Positions 1 through 4,649 of a stretch of DNA of 11,908 bases are shown in pieces; the stretch's first letter is position 1, and each line of letters opens with the position of its first letter. The position numbers were made by a program, and so were the translations under genes. A model generated the notes under the pieces. The model saw only the letters and a program-made list of their open reading frames with translations. It did not search any database and was not told the DNA's origin. Source of the DNA: JBICHM01 sp043101835 (GTDB lineage: Bacteria; Planctomycetota; Phycisphaerae; Phycisphaerales; UBA1924); the NCBI GenBank assembly GCA_043101835.1, contig JBICHM010000331.1, forward strand, positions 1 to 11,908, given 5' to 3'.

Positions 1-436
1 GGAGGACGATCGAGATGCCCAGGTAGCAGAGGGCGATGCCGATGAGGACCTTGATCGCGGCGATGATGGGGTCGCCGCCGAGCTCGTAGGTCTCGGCGAG
101 CAGTTCAATGACAAACCCGATCGCGACGGCGCCGAGGATGCCCGCCAGGAGCCCCAGGAAGACGCCGCCGATCGTCGAGATCTTCTTGACCGGTGTGAAC
201 ACATCGATCGCGATGACGAGGGCGAACAGGCCCAGCGCGAAGGCGATGGCGGCCGGCCAGAAGGCGACGAGACGGTCGGTGATGCCCCCCTCGACGCTTG
301 CGCCGCCTCGGAGGACGGCGAGCAGGGCGACGGCGCCCATGAGCACCAGCATGACCCCGCGCAGGATCAGGATCAGGCTGCGCCGGCGCCGGGCCTCAGC
401 CTCGGGGTCGAAGGAGCGGAAACGATCGTCGGCCAT
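1..436 (-). CDS. PIN/TRAM-domain membrane protein, YacL-like (N-terminal part, cut by window edge)
   Basis: This is an open frame from ATG at 436 to the left edge, giving 145 residues with no stop. The start MADDRFRSFD is followed by a basic stretch (RRRR, residues 16-19) and four hydrophobic segments at about 21-42, 57-80, 90-113 and 124-145. Residues 79-91 read VFTPVKKISTIGG, followed by a glycine-rich hydrophobic helix, and the fragment ends in CYLGISIVL. This layout is what I know from YacL-type proteins, in which an N-terminal membrane region precedes a cytoplasmic PIN nuclease-like domain and a TRAM RNA-binding domain. Both of those domains would lie outside the window, so the family call rests on the membrane region alone. 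No clear Shine-Dalgarno precedes the ATG. The gene diverges from the SRP RNA. It could instead be an unrelated four-helix membrane protein. Confidence 0.6.
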   Translation of the reverse strand, partial: MADDRFRSFDPEAEARRRRSLILILRGVMLVLMGAVALLAVLRGGASVEGGITDRLVAFWPAAIAFALGLFALVIAIDVFTPVKKISTIGGVFLGLLAGILGAVAIGFVIELLAETYELGGDPIIAAIKVLIGIALCYLGISIVL

Positions 437-444
437 GGAATGAG

Positions 445-473
445 TGTACGCGGCGGGGAGGCTCGCGTAGACT
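445..473 (+). promoter_or_regulatory. Candidate promoter of the SRP RNA gene
   Basis: A -10-like hexamer TAGACT lies at 468-473, 7 to 8 bases before the predicted 5' end of the SRP RNA (480-481). With a 17-base spacer the -35 position holds TGTACG at 445-450, a poor match (3 of 6) to TTGACA. The placement relative to the RNA end is the main support. Confidence 0.35.
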
Positions 474-480
474 CCCGCCT

Positions 481-610
481 CGCGGCGTGCGGTTGACGGC
501 CGGGCCCGGTGCGCGGGTGGCCCGTGAACCTGGTCAGAGCTTGACCGCAGCAGCCATAAGCGGCAGTCATCCGGCGCCGCCGGTGTCCTGGCCGTCAACC
601 CCGCGCCGCG
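481..610 (+). ncRNA. ffs: Small bacterial signal recognition particle RNA (4.5S-like)
   Basis: This RNA binds Ffh and directs nascent membrane and secreted proteins to the membrane. The conserved helix 8 core is present: GTGAACC (524-530), TGGTCAG (531-537), then AGCAGCC (549-555) and CATAAG (555-560). The ends pair as one long helix. C481-G487 pairs with C604-G610, one C-C mismatch (490/601) follows, and 491-501 pairs perfectly with 590-600. An inner helix, CCGGTG (506-511) with CGCCGG, continues it. The length of about 130 bases is slightly above the 114 of the E. coli RNA, and no Alu-domain helices are seen. An intrinsic terminator follows at 620-659. In B. subtilis the SRP RNA gene also sits just upstream of dnaX, which supports the call. 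The apical tip differs from the usual GGAA-capped form. The exact ends are inferred from pairing. Confidence 0.87.
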
Positions 611-619
611 ACAATCACC

Positions 620-659
620 CGACCGGACCGGGACCACCCGGGCCGGTCGTTGTGTTTTT
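620..659 (+). terminator. Intrinsic terminator of the SRP RNA
   Basis: CGACCGG (620-626) pairs with CCGGTCG (643-649). Above an A/G mismatch (627/642), CCGGG (628-632) pairs with CCCGG (637-641) around an ACCA loop. The stem is followed at once by TTGTGTTTTTG (650-660), one of the few T-rich runs in this GC-rich window. It has all the parts of a Rho-independent terminator and lies directly after the SRP RNA. Confidence 0.88.
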
Positions 660-697
660 GCCCGGGGCGGCGCGTGGGCCGCCCGAGGGAGCCTCCG

Positions 698-919
698 ATG
701 GGCGCAGGGTTCTGGATCCGGCGATTCCTGCTCGTGGCGACGCTCGCGACGGGCGTGCTCTTCGCGGTGTACCTCGCGCGCGGGCGGGATCTGGAGCGAG
801 CGGGGCTGGAGGCCGCCGTCTGGGGCACGGCCTCCTCGCTCGCATTCACGCTGACAAGGCTGTACTGGTCACGCCGCGGCTTCGCATGCGCGATGTGCCG
901 GGATCTGCCGGAGGAGTAG
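698..919 (+). CDS. Small predicted membrane protein (73 aa), unknown function
   Basis: ATG at 698 is preceded by GAGGGAG (685-691) at 6-base spacing, which decides the start over an in-frame upstream ATG at 650 that lies within the SRP terminator's T-run. The 73-residue product has two hydrophobic segments, about residues 9-27 (LLVATLATGVLFAVYLA within it) and 38-57 (AAVWGTASSLAF within it). They are separated by a charged loop (RGRDLERAG), and the tail carries a CAMC (CxxC) pair at 64-67. I do not recognise a family. It lies between the SRP RNA terminator and dnaX with 77 bases before dnaX, so it may be co-transcribed with dnaX. A hairpin GGGCGGC/GCCGCCC (665-684) directly abuts its ribosome binding site. 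The start signal and membrane pattern favour a real gene, but its small size leaves doubt. Confidence 0.62.
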   Translation: MGAGFWIRRFLLVATLATGVLFAVYLARGRDLERAGLEAAVWGTASSLAFTLTRLYWSRRGFACAMCRDLPEE

Positions 920-939
920 GGGAGGCTGCGCTCCACGCG

Positions 940-954
940 TTGGCCTCCGGCCAA
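940..954. repeat. Perfect inverted repeat upstream of dnaX
   Basis: TTGGCC (940-945) and GGCCAA (949-954) flank a TCC loop. The repeat sits 42 bases before the dnaX start, in the 77-base gap after the small membrane gene. No T-run follows, so it is not a standard terminator. It could be an operator or a leader hairpin, or chance in GC-rich DNA. Confidence 0.3.
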
Positions 955-996
955 TTCGCGGCGCCCATGTTGGTGGCCGCCGTTATCCTGTGGCCG

Positions 997-2139
997 ATGA
1001 GCTACACCGTTCTCGCACGCCGGTACCGCTCCCGGTCCTTCGACGAGGTCGTCGGACAGGAGGCGATCGCGCGCACGCTCGCCTCCGCGATCGAGCAGGG
1101 TCGGGTTGCGCACGCATACCTCTTCGTCGGCACGCGCGGGGTCGGCAAGACCTCCATGGCCCGCATCTTCGCCAAGGCGCTGAACTGCCCGAGCGATGAG
1201 CCCGCCGAGGTCGCCGAGGCGATCATGACCGGGCGCGACAGCGATGTGATCGAGATCGACGCCGCGTCGAACCGCGGCGTCGACGAGGCGCGCGAACTGA
1301 TCGCCAACTCGATCTACCGCCCCCTGCGCGGGCCGTACAAGGTTTACATCATCGACGAAGTCCACATGCTTACGCGCGAGGCGTTCAACGCCCTCCTCAA
1401 GACCATGGAGGAGCCGCCCGAGCATGTGAAGTTCATCCTCTGCACCACCGAGGCGCACAAGGTGCCGGCGACCATCCAGTCGCGCTGCCAGCGCTTCGAC
1501 TTCCGCAACATCCCCACGCAGCACATCGGCGAGCACCTCAAGGCCGTCATCATGCAGGAGAAGATGAAGGCCGAGCCGGAGCTGATCCACACCGTGGCGC
1601 GCATGGGCGCCGGCTCGATGCGCGACGCGCTCAGCCTTCTTGACCGCCTCATGGCAGCCGTTGGCCCGAAGGAGACGATGACGCTCGAACTACTCGAGCG
1701 CCTGCTCGGCCTCCCGCCGCGCGAGATCCTGCTGGGGGTCGTCGAGTCCCTTGCGACCGGTGACGCCGCTGGCGCCCTCGAGCGCGCCGACGAGCTGCTC
1801 GCACGGGGCGTGACGCTCGACCAGGCCCTCGCCTCCCTCGCGGAAGTCCTGCACGACCTGCTCCTGCTCTCCACCTGCGGCGCCGAGACGCGCCTCGTCG
1901 AACTCTCCGCCGACGCCAAGGCGAAGGCCGCCGATCTCTCGACGAAGTTCGACGGCGCCGGGCTCGTCCACATGGTGGCGCTGTGCGAGAGCGTGCAGCG
2001 TTCGCTGCGCAACAGCGCGAACCCCCGCGCGCTCTTCGATGCGCTGCTGGTGCGCCTCGCGCTCACCGAGAAGATCGCGGATGTGACGGCGCTCGTGCAG
2101 GGCGCCTCGTCGGGAGGGCCCCCCGCAAAAAAACGCTGA
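997..2139 (+). CDS. dnaX: DNA polymerase III clamp-loader subunit DnaX, zero-frame (gamma-like) product
   Basis: This is the AAA+ ATPase of the clamp loader, which opens and loads the beta sliding clamp on primed DNA. The 380-residue product starts MSYTVLARRYRS, the standard DnaX opening. This argues against the in-frame ATG at 967, and no strong Shine-Dalgarno is seen. Walker A is GTRGVGKT (45-52), Walker B is VYIIDE (116-121), the sensor 1 region is ILCTTEAHKVP (147-157), the SRC motif with the arginine finger is at 162-164, and sensor 2 is GSMRDAL (206-212). Domain III follows to about residue 365. The usual zinc-binding loop after the Walker A helix is shortened: only C64 remains and the following cysteines are absent. 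The frame ends GGPPAKKR, stop at 2137-2139, directly after an A7 run. The same gene continues in the -1 frame to 2660 (see the recoding site and tau extension). It probably shares a transcript with the ybaB family gene downstream. Confidence 0.97.
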   Translation: MSYTVLARRYRSRSFDEVVGQEAIARTLASAIEQGRVAHAYLFVGTRGVGKTSMARIFAKALNCPSDEPAEVAEAIMTGRDSDVIEIDAASNRGVDEARELIANSIYRPLRGPYKVYIIDEVHMLTREAFNALLKTMEEPPEHVKFILCTTEAHKVPATIQSRCQRFDFRNIPTQHIGEHLKAVIMQEKMKAEPELIHTVARMGAGSMRDALSLLDRLMAAVGPKETMTLELLERLLGLPPREILLGVVESLATGDAAGALERADELLARGVTLDQALASLAEVLHDLLLLSTCGAETRLVELSADAKAKAADLSTKFDGAGLVHMVALCESVQRSLRNSANPRALFDALLVRLALTEKIADVTALVQGASSGGPPAKKR

Positions 2140-2172
2140 CGGCGGGGACGCCGGCCGCCCGGGCGACGCCCG
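2112..2172 (+). promoter_or_regulatory. Programmed -1 frameshift (or transcript slippage) signal in dnaX
   Basis: A-AAA-AAA (2127-2133) lies in the zero frame as X-XXY-YYZ, the same register as the A-AAA-AAG slip site of E. coli dnaX. A Shine-Dalgarno-like GGGAGGG (2112-2118) ends 8 bases before it. The zero-frame stop TGA is at 2137-2139. Downstream are GGCG/CGCC (2141-2152, GGGA loop), starting 7 bases after the slip site, and CGGGC/GCCCG (2160-2172, GAC loop). Larger alternative folds are possible. After slipping, base 2133 is read twice and translation continues K-K-T-L-T into the tau extension. Slippage by RNA polymerase from A7 to A8, as known for Thermus dnaX, would have the same effect. 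Confidence 0.85.
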
Positions 2173-2660
2173 CACCGGCCAGCGCGTCGCCGCCGCGAAC
2201 GGAGTCGCGACACATCGAACCGGCCACCAGATCCGCGCCGGTCGCCGCAGCGTCGCCCGCGCCGCCGGCCGAGGAAGCGGGCGACGCCCCGGCCATCTCG
2301 ATGGCGGACGCGAGCCTCAGCGAGGTGTGGTCGCGCGTGCTCGAGGTCGCGGGCGAGCGGAACTCGTCACGCGCGCTCGTTGGGCCGCTGAAGCTGGTCT
2401 CGGTCGCGCCCGGCAAGGTGTCGCTGACGGCCGAGGAGCCCGGGCAGCTCGCCTACGCCCGCCAGCGCTCGGAGCAGATCGCCGGCATCTTCCGTCAGGC
2501 GCTCGGACAGGCGGTGAAGGTGACGCTGCAGGGCGACGACGACGCCCAGTCGGCGCCGATGCAGACCACGGCGATGGACCGCGAGGCGCTCGAGCACCCG
2601 CTCGTGAAGCAGGCCGTCGAGCTCTTCGGCGGGCGCGTGGTGTCGGTGGAGCGCGAGTAG
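2133..2660 (+). CDS. dnaX: DnaX tau-specific C-terminal extension, reached by -1 frameshift
   Basis: Read in the -1 frame from base 2133, this adds 175 residues to the first 379 of DnaX, giving a tau-like protein of 554. The first 60 or so residues are an alanine- and proline-rich linker. A folded part then begins near LSEVWSRVLEVAGERN, continues through KLVSVAPGKVSLTA, and ends with HPLVKQAVELFGGRVVSVE and a TAG stop at 2658-2660. Similar ends, with a tryptophan-containing helix, a short beta region and a terminal ELFGG, are familiar from long DnaX proteins of other bacteria. By analogy the extension would bind the polymerase alpha subunit and the DnaB helicase. There is no convincing independent start codon with a ribosome binding site at its head, so separate translation is unlikely. 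A true single-base deletion or an undercalled A8 run would look the same. Confidence 0.88.
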   Translation, partial: TLTAGTPAARATPAPASASPPRTESRHIEPATRSAPVAAASPAPPAEEAGDAPAISMADASLSEVWSRVLEVAGERNSSRALVGPLKLVSVAPGKVSLTAEEPGQLAYARQRSEQIAGIFRQALGQAVKVTLQGDDDAQSAPMQTTAMDREALEHPLVKQAVELFGGRVVSVERE

Positions 2661-2676
2661 TCGCACGGGAGGCGCG

Positions 2677-3048
2677 ATGTTCGACCAGATGAAGTCCCTC
2701 GGCGCACTCGCCGGGCTCATGAAGAACAAGGAACGCATCCGCGAGGTCGGTGAGCGCGTAAAGCGCAACCTCGAAGAGGCGCGTCTCTGCGGCCAGGCCG
2801 GGGGCGGCGCGGTGCGCGTGATCGTCTCCGGGCGCATGCGCGTCCACGAGGTGATCGTCGATCCCGCCGCCGCGGGTGCGCTGGCAGACCCCGCGAGCCG
2901 CGACCAGGTGCAGGAACTCATCGCCGAGGCGATGAACGACGCCGTCCAGCGCGCCGAGCGCATGGTGAAGGAAGAGGCGCAGAAGGCGGCCGACGAACTC
3001 GGCCTCGGCGACTCGCCGGAGCTGGCGCGACTCTTCGGCGGGACGTAG
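2677..3048 (+). CDS. YbaB/EbfC family nucleoid-associated protein
   Basis: This is a 123-residue protein of the small YbaB/EbfC family, which forms dimers that bind DNA and associate with the nucleoid. It opens MFDQMKSLGALAGLMKNKERI, a typical helical start with alternating hydrophobic and basic residues. A long charged helix (about 20-40) follows, then a beta part with GGGAVRVIVSGRMRVHEVIVD (about 43-62). The protein ends in a long amphipathic helix, QELIAEAMNDAVQRAERMV (about 79-97), and a short GLGDSPELARLFGGT tail. GGGAGG (2667-2672) lies 4 bases before the ATG. The gene begins 16 bases after the tau stop, so it is almost surely co-transcribed with dnaX, an arrangement conserved in many bacteria. 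The usual next gene, recR, is not here. A convergent minus-strand gene ends 45 bases downstream. Confidence 0.95.
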   Translation: MFDQMKSLGALAGLMKNKERIREVGERVKRNLEEARLCGQAGGGAVRVIVSGRMRVHEVIVDPAAAGALADPASRDQVQELIAEAMNDAVQRAERMVKEEAQKAADELGLGDSPELARLFGGT

Positions 3049-3093
3049 CCGGACTGCTTCGTCGAAGTCGCTCGCCGCGCGCAGAGGCGGTGC

Positions 3094-4569
3094 TCAACCG
3101 CCCCAGGCGCCGAGCAGCACGCCCAGGTCCGCGCCGTCCACGATGCCGTCGGCGTTGAGGTCGGCGGTCGGGTCGGTCGTCCCCCAGACGCCGAGAAGCA
3201 GGCCGAGGTCGGCGCCGTCGATGACGCCGTCGGCGTTCAGGTCGGCCGGGTGCACGCTCGTGAAGAGCGCGACCGTCGCGAGCGGATCGCCGAGCGGGGT
3301 GTTCTGCCACGAGAGCGCCGGCTGGGCGATGTAGGCCGCCTCCGCGAAGGAGAGGCCATCGACATAGAACGCGCCGACGAACTCCGTGAGGTCGGCCACC
3401 GCGAAGGTGAACGGCTCGGCGACATGCGCGAAGGCGAAGCCGCCGCCTGCGCTGAGGAAGTCGAGCGCCTGTCCCTGCCCCTGCCGGCGCGTGCCGTTGA
3501 CGATGCTCGAGCCGTTGAACGACTCGTAGGACGCGAAGACGCTGCCGGGGTGAAGGTTGGGATACGCGCTGGTGAGGTAGGTCCCCGCGCCCGGGGGGCT
3601 CTCGCCGCGTCCGGCAAGATCGTGATTCTCGCCGTAGGTCCCGATCAGCAGCAGGGGGGTGTCGGGGTCGGCGAGTTCTGCGCCTTCGAGGAAGTCGAAC
3701 GACTGGTCGTGCGTCACAGCAACCCCGGCGCCGGCGAGCGCAAGCGCCGCGCCGTCGAAATCGTCGAGCGCAGGGAACGCGCCCGCGAGCCCGTCGTTGT
3801 CGAGCGGGTCGAACGCCCCGGTGTACTCATCGAGCAGCGCCTGCACGAGGCGCGTGTCCACGGTGAGGCCGAGCGTGCGGTTGATCAAGGCCACGGCGTT
3901 GTCGGCAGCGCTCGCGTCGGGCGTGGGCGCCGCGTCGAGGCGGCAGACCAGGTACATGTCGCCGGGGCCCAGACCGTCCACCGTCCAGTACGCGGCGTCG
4001 GTGGGCAGCGGTCCGGCGGTGAACGATCGCGCCGTCGTGATCGCGCTGCGATCGAAGGCGTTGATCGGCGCGCTGGAAGTGTGGTACGGGTTGTCCACCG
4101 GTCCGGCGTGGCGGGACGCCAACGCGCCGACGCCCGCGCCCTCGAGATCCTGATGCAGCAGCGTGAGCTCCGACTCGAGGCTCGCCCAGGTGCTGGCGAT
4201 GGAAAACTCACCGGCGCCGTCGATGCGCGCCGGCAACCCGCGCGTGGTCGCGATGGCCACGACCGACTCGGCGAGCGTCGCCGCGCCGAGCGGCTGGGCC
4301 AGATGCTGGCGCAGCGGGGCGCGCACGCGATCGAGGTACACCTGGCGCGGGATGGAGCCGTCGGGCAGCAGCGGATCCGCGAGGTCGAACTGGCGCACGC
4401 CCGGGTGGGCGGCGAGATAGGCGTTGCGGATCGCCAGCGAGTCGGCGCTCGCTGAGTTGTAGACGAGCAGCACCTGGTGGGCTTCGAGCGCCGCGTGCGC
4501 GGGCGCAGCGAGAGCGGACGCGGCGACCGCCGCGAGCAGGCAGGCTCGATCTGACGCACACAGTCCCAT
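3094..4569 (-). CDS. Exported TIGR03790-like protein with a C-terminal dockerin-like repeat pair
   Basis: This is a 491-residue exported protein. A signal peptide spans about residues 1-26 (hydrophobic LLAAVAASALAA, AHA before the cut). The segment VLLVYNSASADSLAIRNAYLA (33-53), with a conserved asparagine and serines, and SWQNTPLGDPLATVALF near the end (420-436) match what I recall of the TIGR03790 family, which is common in planctomycetes and myxobacteria and has no known biochemical role. Between them are VVAIATTRGLPARIDG (103-118) and MYLVCRLD (205-212). The C-terminus holds two dockerin-like calcium loops, DLNADGVIDGADLG (443-456) and DLNADGIVDGADLG (470-483), each followed by LLG.WG. 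The tail may anchor or cluster the protein outside the cell, though no cohesin partner is visible. The ATG at 4567-4569 has only a distant GGAG, so the start is less certain than the frame. It lies 80 bases downstream of the M28 peptidase gene on the same strand. Confidence 0.85.
   Translation of the reverse strand: MGLCASDRACLLAAVAASALAAPAHAALEAHQVLLVYNSASADSLAIRNAYLAAHPGVRQFDLADPLLPDGSIPRQVYLDRVRAPLRQHLAQPLGAATLAESVVAIATTRGLPARIDGAGEFSIASTWASLESELTLLHQDLEGAGVGALASRHAGPVDNPYHTSSAPINAFDRSAITTARSFTAGPLPTDAAYWTVDGLGPGDMYLVCRLDAAPTPDASAADNAVALINRTLGLTVDTRLVQALLDEYTGAFDPLDNDGLAGAFPALDDFDGAALALAGAGVAVTHDQSFDFLEGAELADPDTPLLLIGTYGENHDLAGRGESPPGAGTYLTSAYPNLHPGSVFASYESFNGSSIVNGTRRQGQGQALDFLSAGGGFAFAHVAEPFTFAVADLTEFVGAFYVDGLSFAEAAYIAQPALSWQNTPLGDPLATVALFTSVHPADLNADGVIDGADLGLLLGVWGTTDPTADLNADGIVDGADLGVLLGAWGG
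3100..3243 (-). repeat. Two tandem dockerin-like repeat units (coding, 81-base period)
   Basis: The units at 3181-3243 and 3100-3162 encode near-identical 21-residue segments (D-L-N-A-D-G..D-G-A-D-L-G..LLG.WG) spaced 27 residues apart. The DNA of the two units is also closely similar. Each carries the D.N.D......D pattern of an EF-hand-type calcium loop, as in type I dockerins. Confidence 0.85.
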
Positions 4570-4649
4570 TCGCCAGGTGCTCTCCGGTCTTCTCTACGCC
4601 CAGACTACCCGCGGGGATGCGATGGTCCAGCGATTCCGGGCGCCAGCGG

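Noticed and set aside
487..996. A longer DnaX start, since the frame is open back to 487.
   Set aside because: That stretch contains the SRP RNA, its terminator and the small membrane gene. DnaX homology begins at MSYTVLARRY (997).
2112..2140. The dnaX break as a pseudogene or sequencing error.
   Set aside because: Not fully excluded, but the slip heptamer in the right register, the upstream Shine-Dalgarno-like element, the downstream stems and the intact tau-type domain fit programmed recoding better.
3049..3093. A bidirectional terminator between the ybaB family gene and the convergent gene, around CTTCGTCGAAG.
   Set aside because: The inverted repeat leaves a loop of only one base and has mismatches when extended, and no T-run is present on either strand.
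4570..4649. A terminator or promoter in the 80-base gap between the M28 peptidase and TIGR03790-like genes.
   Set aside because: Only a short CCCGCGGG palindrome is present, with no T-run and no convincing promoter hexamers on the minus strand.
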